A stretch of 64,000 bases of DNA, from positions 1 to 64,000 of the forward strand of contig CAWBDS010000004.1 in assembly GCA_963787645.1 (NCBI GenBank), given 5' to 3'. Position numbers and translations under genes: made by a program. Source of the stretch: Palsa-504 sp963787645 (GTDB lineage: Bacteria; Actinomycetota; Actinomycetes; Streptosporangiales; Streptosporangiaceae). The notes under the pieces are model-generated. The model saw only the letters and a list, made by a program, of their open reading frames with translations. It ran no database searches and was not told the DNA's origin. Position 1 is the stretch's first letter, and every line of letters begins with the position of its first letter. Shown piece after piece: positions 42,027-50,282 of this stretch.

Positions 42027-43388
42027 ATGAGCGTGCTGGTGGTCGGGCTCAGCCACAAGAGCGCGCCGGTCGCGATCCTGGAGCAGGCCGCGGTCAGCGG
42101 CGACACCCTCAGCAAGCTGCTGCGCGACGTGGCGCTCAGCGACTCGGTGGCCGAGACGTTCGTCGTGTCCACCTGCAACCGGGTCGAGGTCTACGCGGAC
42201 GTGGACCGGTTCCACGCGGGCGTGCACGCCATCTGCGAGCTGCTCGCCCGGCACTGCGGCGTCCAGGCCCGCGACCTCACCGATTACCTGTACGTGCACT
42301 ACGAGGACCGGGCGGTCGCCCACCTGCTCGCGGTGGCCTGCGGGCTGGACTCGGTGGTGGTGGGCGAGGACCAGATCCTCGGCCAGGTGCGCTCGGCGCT
42401 CAAGCTCGCCGAAGCGCACGGCAGCCTCGGCCGCGTGCTGGGGGAGCTGGGCCGGCTCGCGTTGCGGGCGGGCAAGCGGGCCCGGACCGAGACCGGCATC
42501 GACCGGGCCGGCCAGAGCCTGGTCGGCCTGGCCATCGACCTGGCCGTGGCCCGCTTCGGGGACGCCGGGGCGCCCGCTGGGGACCTGGCCGGGCGGGACG
42601 TGCTGGTGGTCGGGGCCGGCGCGATGAGCACGCTCGCGGCCAGCACGGCCGCCAAGCGCGGCGCGGCCCGCATCGCGGTGGCGAACCGGACCCGTCGCCA
42701 CGCCGAGCGCCTGGCCGCGAAGGTTAATGCCAAGGTGCCCGCGAAGGTGACCGCCCAGGTCGTCGCGCTGGCCGACCTCGGCCCCGCGCTGGCCGCCGCA
42801 GACCTGGTCATCTCCTGCACCGGCGCGGACGGCTACGTCATCACCCGCGACCTGCTGGCCGCCGCGCTGACCGGCCGGACCGCACCGGGGCCGCTGGTCG
42901 TCCTCGACCTGGCCATGCCGCGCGACGTGGAGCCGGCCGCGGCCCGCCTGCCCGGCGTGACCGTGATCGACATGGACCGGCTCACCGAGCACGGGACCGA
43001 CGCCGGCGCGGACGACATGGCCGCGGTCCGGGCCATCTGCGAGGCCGAGCTGGCCGCTTACCAGTCCGCGGTCGACGCGGCCCGGGTCGCGCCGACCGTG
43101 GTCGCGCTGCGGGCCAAGGCGGCCACCGTGGTCGACGCGGAGCTGGACCGGCTGGCCGGCCGGCTCAGCGCCAACGGCGTCTCGCCGCGGGCCCTGGACG
43201 AAATAGCCCAGACCCTGCGCCGGGTGGTAGACAAGCTATTGCACGCGCCGACGGTCCGGGTCAAGGAACTCGCGGGCTCGCCGGGGGGCGAGGAGTACGC
43301 CGCGGCGCTGCGGGTGCTGTTCGACCTCGACCCGCGCACGGTCGAGGCCGTCACCCGCGCCGTCACGGAGCAGGAGGAGCCACGGTGA
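42027..43388 (+). CDS. hemA: Glutamyl-tRNA reductase HemA
   Basis: 453 residues. Catalytic cysteine in VSTCNRVEVYADVDRFH, the conserved GEDQILGQV segment, Rossmann motif VVGAGAMSTLAASTAAKRGA and the C-terminal dimerisation helix. It commits glutamyl-tRNA to tetrapyrrole synthesis (C5 pathway). It follows rex by 11 bp and overlaps hemC, so haem synthesis is tied to redox state. Confidence 0.97.
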   Translation: MSVLVVGLSHKSAPVAILEQAAVSGDTLSKLLRDVALSDSVAETFVVSTCNRVEVYADVDRFHAGVHAICELLARHCGVQARDLTDYLYVHYEDRAVAHLLAVACGLDSVVVGEDQILGQVRSALKLAEAHGSLGRVLGELGRLALRAGKRARTETGIDRAGQSLVGLAIDLAVARFGDAGAPAGDLAGRDVLVVGAGAMSTLAASTAAKRGAARIAVANRTRRHAERLAAKVNAKVPAKVTAQVVALADLGPALAAADLVISCTGADGYVITRDLLAAALTGRTAPGPLVVLDLAMPRDVEPAAARLPGVTVIDMDRLTEHGTDAGADDMAAVRAICEAELAAYQSAVDAARVAPTVVALRAKAATVVDAELDRLAGRLSANGVSPRALDEIAQTLRRVVDKLLHAPTVRVKELAGSPGGEEYAAALRVLFDLDPRTVEAVTRAVTEQEEPR

Positions 43389-44334
43389 CCCGTCGGACGC
43401 TGCGGCTCGGCAGCCGCCGGAGCCCCATGGCCATGTTCCAGTCCGAGCTGGTGGCGAGCATGATCACCGAGCGCACCGGCCGCGCGGTGCAGATCGTCGG
43501 GGTGACCACGCTGGGCGACGTGAGCCAGGCCCAGCTGACCCAGATCGGCGGGACCGGGGTGTTCGTCAGCGCGCTGCGCGAGGCGCTGCTCGGCGGCGAG
43601 GTCGACCTGGCCGTGCACTCGCTGAAGGACCTGCCCGCCGGGGCCGCACCAGGCATCACGCTGGCCGCGGTGCCGCCCCGCGACGACCCGCGGGACGCGC
43701 TGGTGGCCCGGGACGGCGCCAAGCTCGCTGACCTGCCCGCCGGAGCCCGGATCGGGACCGGCTCGCCGCGGCGGGCTGCCCAGCTCCGCGCGCTGCGCCC
43801 GGACCTGCGCACCGAGCCCATCCGCGGCAACGCCGGGACCAGGCTGCGCCACGTGACCGACGGCGATCTGGACGGGGTCATCCTGGCCGCGGCCGGCCTG
43901 GCCAGGATCGGGCAGCACAGCGCCATCACCCAGGTCTTCGAGCTCGACGAGATGCTGCCCCTGCCGGGCCAGGGCGCGCTGGCCGTCGAGTGCCGGGCCG
44001 GCGACACCGAGCTGGCCAGCCTGCTCGCCGTGATCAACGACGAGGCCAGCATGGCCGCCGCGGTCGCCGAGCGCAGCTTGCTCGAGGCCCTGGAAGCGGG
44101 CTGCAGCGCCCCGATCGGCGGCTACGCCGCGGGCACGGAGCAGCTCACCATGCGGGCCATCGCGCTGAGCCTGGACGGTTCCCGGACGCTGCGCGCGCAC
44201 GGCAGCGCGCCCGCGACGCAGGCCGGCGCCGCCGGCTCGGCCAGGACCTCGCGGCGGAACTGCTCCGCAGCGGGGCCGCCGACCTCATCAGCAGTCCGAT
44301 CGACGTGACAAGCAGCGGGAATGATGTGCAGTGA
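43385..44334 (+). pseudogene. hemC: Hydroxymethylbilane synthase HemC, split by a 1-base deletion near the 3' end
   Basis: Porphobilinogen deaminase. The main frame from GTG 43385 shows LGSRRSPMAMFQSELV, VHSLKDLPAG, GTGSPRRAAQLRALRPD and the dipyrromethane cysteine EAGCSAPIGGYA. Near 44231-44238 the frame breaks. The +2 frame continues with LGQDLAAELLRSGAADLIS and ends at TGA 44334, overlapping hemD as GTGA; the unshifted frame ends abnormally at 44308. Insertion of one base (GGCTCGG to GGCCTCGG) restores about 316 residues. Catalytic parts are intact. Confidence 0.92.
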
Positions 44335-45914
44335 GTACTAGCCAAGAATCAACCGCGGGCTGGGTCGCCCTGGTCGGCGCCGGTCCGGGCGACGAAGGGC
44401 TGCTGACCGTACGCGCGGCCGAGCTCCTCGGCCAGGCCCGCCTGGTCGTCGCGCCCGCGGACCTGGCCGCCGTCGCCGGGCCGCACCTGAGCCCGGACGC
44501 CCAGCTGACCGAGCCGGGCGACGCGGCCGCCACGGCCCGGACCCTGGTGCGGGCCGCGCAGGACGGCCAGCTCGCGGTCCGGCTGTACCCGGGCGACCCG
44601 CTGCTCAGCGGCGGCGCGCTGGCCGAAGCGACCGCGTGCGCCCAGGCCGGAGTCAGGTTCGAGATCATCCCGGGCGTGCCGCTGGCCACCGCGGTGCCCG
44701 CCTACGCCGGCATCCCGCTGGCCAGCGACCCGAACGCCGAGCTCCGGATCATCCAGGCCGCCGAGGTCAGCCGGGTGGCCTACAGCCCGGCCACCCTGGT
44801 CGTGCTGGGCGCCGATGCGGCGCCTGCCGAGCTGGGCAAGATGCTGATCGCGGCGGGCTGGCCGGAGACCACGCCGTTCGCCATCACCTGGGACGGCACG
44901 ACCAGCGCGCAGCAGACCGTGGTCTCCACCCTGGGCCGGATCGGGCCCGACCTCAAGGCGGCCGGGGTGTCGCTGGCCAATACGCGCGGCCCGGCCATCG
45001 CCGTGGTCGGCGAGGCGATCAACGCGCGTGACACGCTGTCCTGGTTCGAGACCAAGCCGCTGTTCGGCTGGCGGGTGCTGGTGCCGCGCACCAAGGAGCA
45101 GGCCGCGGTGGTCTCGCAGCGGCTGCGCGAGTACGGCGCGGTGCCCGAGGAGGTGCCGACCATCGCGGTGGAGCCGCCCCGCACCCCGCAGCAGATGGAG
45201 CGCGCGGTCAAGGGGCTGGTCACCGGGCGCTACCAGTGGGTGGCCTTCACCTCGGTGAACGCGGTCCGCGCGGTCCGCGAGCGGTTCGAGGAGTACGGCC
45301 TGGACGCCCGGGCGTTCGCCGGGGTCAAGGTGGCCGCGGTCGGCGAGCAAACCGAAAGAGCGCTGCTCGACTTCGGCATCCGGCCTGACCTCACCCCAGC
45401 CGAGGACCAGTCGGCCGAGGGCCTGGCCGCGGTCTGGCCGCCGTACGACGACGTGCTCGACCCGATCAACCGGGTCCTGCTGCCCCGGGCCGACATCGCC
45501 ACCGAGACGCTGCTGGCCCGGCTGATCGACCTGGGCTGGGAGGCCGAAGACGTCACCGCGTACCGGACGGTGCGCGCCGCGCCGCCGCCCGCGCCGGTCC
45601 GCGAGGCGATCAAGGGCGGCGGTTTTGACGCGGTGCTGTTCACCTCGTCCTCGACGGTCCGCAACCTGGTCGGCATCGCGGGCAAGCCGCACGCGGTCAC
45701 GGTGATCGGCGTCATCGGCCCGCAGACGGCCAAGACCGCCGCCGAGTTCGGGTTGCGGGTGGACGTGACCGCGCCCCGGCCGTCGATGGCCGCCCTGGTC
45801 GACGCGATGGCCGAGTACGGCGCGACGATGCGGGCCACGGCGCAAGAGGCCGGCGAACCGGTCCGGCGCCCCAGCGAGCGCCGCCGCGGTGCTCGCCGCC
45901 GGAGCCTGCGGTGA
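44331..45914 (+). CDS. hemD: Fused uroporphyrinogen-III methyltransferase / synthase
   Basis: 527 residues. N-terminal SUMT-like domain (VALVGAGPGDEGLLTVRA; VRLYPGDPLLSGG; PGVPLATAVPAYAGIP), residues about 10-240. C-terminal HemD domain (GWRVLVPRTKEQAAVVSQRLREYGA; FTSVNAVRAV; LLPRADIATETL), residues about 255-500. It closes the tetrapyrrole ring and may methylate it towards sirohaem/cobalamin. The C-terminus is Arg-rich. GTGA overlaps at both ends. This fusion is common in actinobacteria. Confidence 0.94.
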   Translation: MSTSQESTAGWVALVGAGPGDEGLLTVRAAELLGQARLVVAPADLAAVAGPHLSPDAQLTEPGDAAATARTLVRAAQDGQLAVRLYPGDPLLSGGALAEATACAQAGVRFEIIPGVPLATAVPAYAGIPLASDPNAELRIIQAAEVSRVAYSPATLVVLGADAAPAELGKMLIAAGWPETTPFAITWDGTTSAQQTVVSTLGRIGPDLKAAGVSLANTRGPAIAVVGEAINARDTLSWFETKPLFGWRVLVPRTKEQAAVVSQRLREYGAVPEEVPTIAVEPPRTPQQMERAVKGLVTGRYQWVAFTSVNAVRAVRERFEEYGLDARAFAGVKVAAVGEQTERALLDFGIRPDLTPAEDQSAEGLAAVWPPYDDVLDPINRVLLPRADIATETLLARLIDLGWEAEDVTAYRTVRAAPPPAPVREAIKGGGFDAVLFTSSSTVRNLVGIAGKPHAVTVIGVIGPQTAKTAAEFGLRVDVTAPRPSMAALVDAMAEYGATMRATAQEAGEPVRRPSERRRGARRRSLR

Positions 45915-46900
45915 ACGCAGGCTTTCCCGTGGTCCGGCCCCGCCGGCTGCGCCGGACGCCCGCCCTGCGGGCCCTGGTGGCCGAGACCACCCTGCGCCCG
46001 CGGGACCTGGTCCTGCCCGTGTTCATCAAGGAAGGCCTGGCCGAGCCGCGCCCGATCGGCTCGATGCCCGGCGTGGTTCAGCACACCCGGGACAGCCTGC
46101 GCAAGGCGGCCGCCGAGGCGGCCAGCGCGGGCGTGGGCGGCATCATCGTGTTCGGCGTGCCCGCGGCCAAGGACGGCCGCGGCTCGGCGGCCGACGACCC
46201 GGCCGGCGTCTCCCAGCTGGCCCTGGCCGACCTGCGCGCCGAGGTCGGCGACCAGTGCGTGATCATCGCCGACCTGTGCCTGTGCGAGTACACCGACCAC
46301 GGGCACTGCGGCCTGCTTAACGAAAACGGGGACGTGGCCAACGACGCTACCCTCAGTAGATACGCGGCCATCGCGGTGGCCCAGGCCGACGCGGGCGCGC
46401 ACCTGGTGGCGCCGAGCGGCATGATGGACGGCCAGGTGGCGGCGATCCGGGTGGCCCTGGACGGCGCCGGGCACGGCGACGTGGGCATCTGCGCCTATTC
46501 GGTCAAGTACGCCTCGGCGTTCTACGGGCCGTTCCGCGAGGCCGCCGAGGGCGCGCCGAAGTTCGGCGACCGGGGCAGCCACCAGCAGGATCCGGCCAAT
46601 GCCACCGAAGCGCTGCGCGAGGTGGCGCTGGACCTGGACGAGGGCGCCGACCTGGTCATGGTCAAGCCGGCCCTGGCCTACCTGGACATCATCCGCCGGG
46701 TCGCGGAAATCGCGCCGGTGCCGGTCGCGGCCTACCAGGTCAGCGGCGAGTTCGCGATGGTCGAGGCGGCCGCGGCCAACGGCTGGCTGGACCGGGACCG
46801 GGTGATCATGGAGACGCTGACCGCGATCCGCCGCGCGGGGGCCGGCATCATCCTGACCTACTGGGCCACCGAGGTCGCGCGCCGGCTGAACGATGTTTAA
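45911..46900 (+). CDS. hemB: Porphobilinogen synthase HemB
   Basis: 329 residues. Zinc-site cysteines DLCLCEYTDHGHCG, Schiff-base lysines in YSVKYASAFYGPFR and MVKPALAYLD, and the allosteric segment DRGSHQQDP. It condenses two 5-aminolevulinate molecules. The start is GTG 45911, overlapping hemD. It is the last gene of the rex-hem operon; hemL follows in a separate unit after the primase-like gene. Confidence 0.97.
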   Translation: MNAGFPVVRPRRLRRTPALRALVAETTLRPRDLVLPVFIKEGLAEPRPIGSMPGVVQHTRDSLRKAAAEAASAGVGGIIVFGVPAAKDGRGSAADDPAGVSQLALADLRAEVGDQCVIIADLCLCEYTDHGHCGLLNENGDVANDATLSRYAAIAVAQADAGAHLVAPSGMMDGQVAAIRVALDGAGHGDVGICAYSVKYASAFYGPFREAAEGAPKFGDRGSHQQDPANATEALREVALDLDEGADLVMVKPALAYLDIIRRVAEIAPVPVAAYQVSGEFAMVEAAAANGWLDRDRVIMETLTAIRRAGAGIILTYWATEVARRLNDV

Positions 46901-46993
46901 AACGTGACCGTATCGGGCAGACCTTGTCGTTCATTTATCCCGAACGGACCGTGGTTCATGTCCTACGATAGGTAACCAACGTAAACCGGGGAA

Positions 46994-47678
46994 ATGGCAG
47001 GTTCTATGGTCGACGTGGTGCGGCGCCGCAGCGAACGCGGTCGCGGCCGGACGGCGGAACGTCATCAGCCGTCCGGGCTGGTGGCGGCGCACTACGCGTC
47101 GATGGGCTGGCCGGTGTGCCTGGGCGCTCATCCTTACCGGGGCAGCCGCGGGTCGGTCGAGACCGGCCGCGGCTGTTCGTGTGACCGGGTCGGATGTCCG
47201 GCGCCGGGCGCGCACCCGGTATCCCCGACCTGGCAGATGCAGGCCACAGTGGACATCACCGTGATCGGCGGCTGGTGGCAGACCCGGCCGGAGGCGAACG
47301 TCATACTCGTCACCGGCCGGGTTTTTGATGTGCTGGACGTGCCGGCCGCGGCCGGGTCGGCCGCGCTGGCCGCCATGGAGGCGGCCGGGCGCCCCGGTGG
47401 GCCCGGTATCGGCCCTCGGCGATGACCGGATGCTGTTCTACGTGGTGACCAGGGGTTCCCCGGCCGACGAGGACGAATGGTGGTCGTCCGGGCTGGACAG
47501 CGAGCCGGAGAGCGTCACGCCCGGCCTGCGCTGGCACTGCCGGGACAGCTACGTGCTGGCCCCGCCGTCGGTGTACGGGAGCGGCCTGGCCGCGCGCTGG
47601 CTCCGCTCGCCGCGCGAGCACCCGCTGCCTGACGCCCTGCGCCTGCTGGAGTTCCTGGTCGACGCCTGCGAAGCGTAG
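46994..47678 (+). pseudogene. Bifunctional primase/polymerase-like protein, split by a 1-base insertion
   Basis: N-terminal part (HYASMGWPVCLGAHPY; CSCDRVGCPAPGAHP; IGGWWQTRPEANVILVTGR) matches the short actinobacterial Prim-Pol domain proteins. At 47387-47390 (GGGC) the frame changes: the next frame reads APVGPVSALGDDRMLFYVV and continues to LRLLEFLVDACEA, ending at 47678. Removing one G rejoins them into about 228 residues. The catalytic Asp/His set of true Prim-Pol enzymes is not obvious, so function is uncertain. ATG 47006 is a possible start. Confidence 0.78.
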
Positions 47679-47687
47679 CGTTTCCCC

Positions 47688-49004
47688 GTGACCAGCCTGA
47701 GTGAAAAACTGTTCGCCCGCGCGCTCGAGGTGACCCCGGGCGGGGTGAACTCCCCGGTCCGGGCGTTCGGCTCGGTCGGCGGCGTGCCCCGGTTCATGGC
47801 CCGCGGGTCCGGGCCCTACCTGACCGACGTGGACGGCCGCGAGTACGTCGACCTGGTCTGCTCGTGGGGCCCGATGATCCTCGGCCACGCCCATCCGGCG
47901 GTCTTGTCGGCGGTGTCGCACGCCCTGGCCGACGGCACCTCGTTCGGCACGGCCACGCCCGGCGAGGTCGAGCTGGCCGCCGAGATCGTGGCCCGCGCCC
48001 CGGTGGAGCAGGTCCGCCTGGTCAACTCCGGTACCGAGGCCACCATGTCCGCGGTCCGGCTGGCCCGCGGGTTCACCGGCCGTTCGCTGGTGGTCAAGTT
48101 CGCCGGGTGCTACCACGGTCACGTGGACGCGCTGCTGGCCGCGGCGGGCTCCGGGGTGGCCACGTTCGGGCTGCCCGACTCGCCCGGCGTGACCGGCGCG
48201 GCGGCCGCCGACACCATCGTGCTGCCCTACAACGACCCCGAAGCCGTCGCCGCGGTCTTCGCCGCGCGCGGCGAACAGATCGCCTGCGTGATCACCGAGG
48301 CCTGCCCGGCGAACATGGGCGTGGTGCCGCCCGCGCCCGGGTTCAACGCGCAGCTGGCGGCCGCCTGCCGGGCGGCCGGCGCGCTGCTGATCATGGACGA
48401 GGTGCTGACCGGGTTCCGGGTGTCGCCGTCCGGCTGGTACGGGCTCGACGGCGTGGCCGGGGACCTGACCACGTTCGGCAAGGTGATGGGCGGCGGCCTG
48501 CCGGCCGCGGCGTTCGGCGGCCGTGCCGAGATCATGTCGCGGCTCGCGCCGTCCGGCCCGGTCTACCAGGCGGGCACGCTGTCCGGTAACCCGCTGGCCG
48601 TGGCGGCCGGGCTGGCCACCTTGCGCGCGTGCGACGCGCAGGTGTACGCCCGGGTGGACGCCGCCGCGCAGACGGTGGCCACGCTGGCCGCGCAGGCGCT
48701 GACCGCGGCGGGGGTGCCCTTCTGCCTGTCAACGGCGGGGAACCTGTTCTCGGTGTTCCTCGGCCGCACCGAGCCGGTGCGGTCCTTCGCCGACGCCCAG
48801 GGCCAGTCGCGCGCCGCGTACGCCGCGTTCTTCCACGCCATGCTGGACGGCGGCGTCTACCTGCCGCCGTCCGGATACGAGGCCTGGTTCCTGTCCGCGG
48901 CCCACGACGAAGCGGCCGTGGCGCGGATCGCGGACGCGCTTCCCGCCGCCGCCCGGGCCGCCGCGGCCGCATTCGGCCTGCCCGACGGCCTGAGCACTGG
49001 GTAA
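47688..49004 (+). CDS. hemL: Glutamate-1-semialdehyde 2,1-aminomutase HemL
   Basis: 438 residues, PLP class-III aminotransferase fold. PLP lysine in TFGKVMGGGLPAAAFGG, and family motifs VNSGTEATMSAVRLARGFTGR, KFAGCYHGHVDALL and DEVLTGFRVSP. It makes 5-aminolevulinate, the product that HemB uses. GTG 47688 follows the primase-like gene by 9 bp. It completes the C5 haem route in the window together with hemACDB. Confidence 0.97.
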   Translation: MTSLSEKLFARALEVTPGGVNSPVRAFGSVGGVPRFMARGSGPYLTDVDGREYVDLVCSWGPMILGHAHPAVLSAVSHALADGTSFGTATPGEVELAAEIVARAPVEQVRLVNSGTEATMSAVRLARGFTGRSLVVKFAGCYHGHVDALLAAAGSGVATFGLPDSPGVTGAAAADTIVLPYNDPEAVAAVFAARGEQIACVITEACPANMGVVPPAPGFNAQLAAACRAAGALLIMDEVLTGFRVSPSGWYGLDGVAGDLTTFGKVMGGGLPAAAFGGRAEIMSRLAPSGPVYQAGTLSGNPLAVAAGLATLRACDAQVYARVDAAAQTVATLAAQALTAAGVPFCLSTAGNLFSVFLGRTEPVRSFADAQGQSRAAYAAFFHAMLDGGVYLPPSGYEAWFLSAAHDEAAVARIADALPAAARAAAAAFGLPDGLSTG

Positions 49005-49016
49005 GCTGGCCGGGCT

Positions 49017-49652
49017 ATGTCCGACACAACCGTGGTCCACCTGCTGCGGCACGGCGAGGTGGACAACCCGCACGGCATCATCTACGGGCGCCTGCCCGGT
49101 TACCACCTGTCCGCGAACGGGCGGGCCATGGCGGAGGCCGCCGCCGATTACTTCGCCGAACGTGACGTGGTCGCCGTGTTCTGTTCCCCGCTCGAGCGGG
49201 CCCAGGAGACCGCGCGGCCCCTCGCCACCAGGCTCGGGCTGCCGATCGTGACCGACGACCGGCTGGTCGAGTCGTGGAACCACTTCGAGGGCCTGAAGTT
49301 CGCCGTGGGCGACGGCGCGCTGCGCCAGCCGTCTCACTGGCCGCGGCTGGTCAACCCGTTCCGGCCGTCCTGGGGCGAGCCGTACCGCGAGGTGGCGGCC
49401 CGGATGCTGGCCGCCATGGAAACCGCGCGCGAGGCGGCCGCGGGCCGCGAGGCGGTGTGCGTGACCCACCAGCTGCCCATCTGGGTCACCCGCCGTGCGG
49501 CCGAAGGCCGGCGGCTGTGGCATAACCCGGCCATGCGCGAGTGCGCGGTGGGCAGCGTGACCAGCTTCACCTACTCCGGTGACCGGCTGGCGGGCGTGGC
49601 CTACACCGTGCCGGCCCGGCGTTCGGTCACTCAGGACGATGCGGCACAATAG
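49017..49652 (+). CDS. Histidine phosphatase family protein
   Basis: 211 residues. Phosphoglycerate-mutase-like signature LLRHGEVDNPHG (catalytic His near residue 12), acid/base region FCSPLERAQETARPLATRLG and the second active-site His in VCVTHQLPIWV. Substrate unpredictable. It lies 12 bp after hemL and is the usual first gene of the actinobacterial cytochrome c maturation cluster that follows. Confidence 0.88.
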   Translation: MSDTTVVHLLRHGEVDNPHGIIYGRLPGYHLSANGRAMAEAAADYFAERDVVAVFCSPLERAQETARPLATRLGLPIVTDDRLVESWNHFEGLKFAVGDGALRQPSHWPRLVNPFRPSWGEPYREVAARMLAAMETAREAAAGREAVCVTHQLPIWVTRRAAEGRRLWHNPAMRECAVGSVTSFTYSGDRLAGVAYTVPARRSVTQDDAAQ

Positions 49653-49682
49653 GGCAGTACTACCCCCTGTAGGAGATCGTCC

Positions 49683-50282
49683 GTGTTGAAGTCCCGGCGC
49701 CGCCTGGTATTCATGGCCGCGACCGTGTGCGCCGGGATAGCGCTGGCCGTGGTCCTGCTCACCGGGTGGGCCAGCGGCGGGAACGGCGGCGTGACCGACG
49801 TCGCGGGCAGCACCAGCGCGGTGCTCTACTCGGCCGGGCACCGGCCGCTGGCGCCCGATTTCACCGGCACCACGCTGACCGGTTCGCCGGTCAGCTTCGC
49901 CGCCTACCGCGGCCAGGTGGTGGTGGTCAACTTCTGGGGATCCTGGTGCGCGCCGTGCCGCCAGGAGGCCCCCATGCTGGCCGTGACGGCCCAGCAGTAC
50001 CGGCCCGACGGCGTGACCTTCCTGGGCGTGGACGTCCGGGACACGACCGCCAGCGCCCTGGCCTTCACCCGCAACTTCGGCATTCCCTACCCCAGCGTCA
50101 GCGACCCCAGCTCACAGATCACCCTGGATTTCACGGGCGTCGTACCGATCGCCGGAACCCCCACTACGCTGGTGGTCGACCGGACCGGGCACATCGCGGG
50201 GGCGGTGTTCGGCACCGCCACCCAGCAGGAACTGACCGACATCCTGGCCCAGGTCACCGGGAAGACGGCAGGTACCTCATGA
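49683..50282 (+). CDS. TlpA/ResA-type membrane-anchored thioredoxin
   Basis: 199 residues. Basic N-terminus and one membrane helix (residues about 10-27) leave a periplasm-side thioredoxin domain: FTGTTLTGSPVSFAAYRGQ, WGSWCAPCRQEAPML (CxxC) and IAGTPTTLVVDRTGHI. It reduces the haem-binding cysteines of apocytochrome c. GTG 49683 is used with AGGAGATCG ahead. Its TGA overlaps the ATG of resB; the CcdA gene that usually lies between is missing. Confidence 0.9.
   Translation: MLKSRRRLVFMAATVCAGIALAVVLLTGWASGGNGGVTDVAGSTSAVLYSAGHRPLAPDFTGTTLTGSPVSFAAYRGQVVVVNFWGSWCAPCRQEAPMLAVTAQQYRPDGVTFLGVDVRDTTASALAFTRNFGIPYPSVSDPSSQITLDFTGVVPIAGTPTTLVVDRTGHIAGAVFGTATQQELTDILAQVTGKTAGTS

Noticed and set aside
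44349..45845. 498-codon minus-strand frame opposite hemD
   Set aside because: Low-complexity shadow; the plus strand encodes the SUMT/HemD fusion with conserved motifs.
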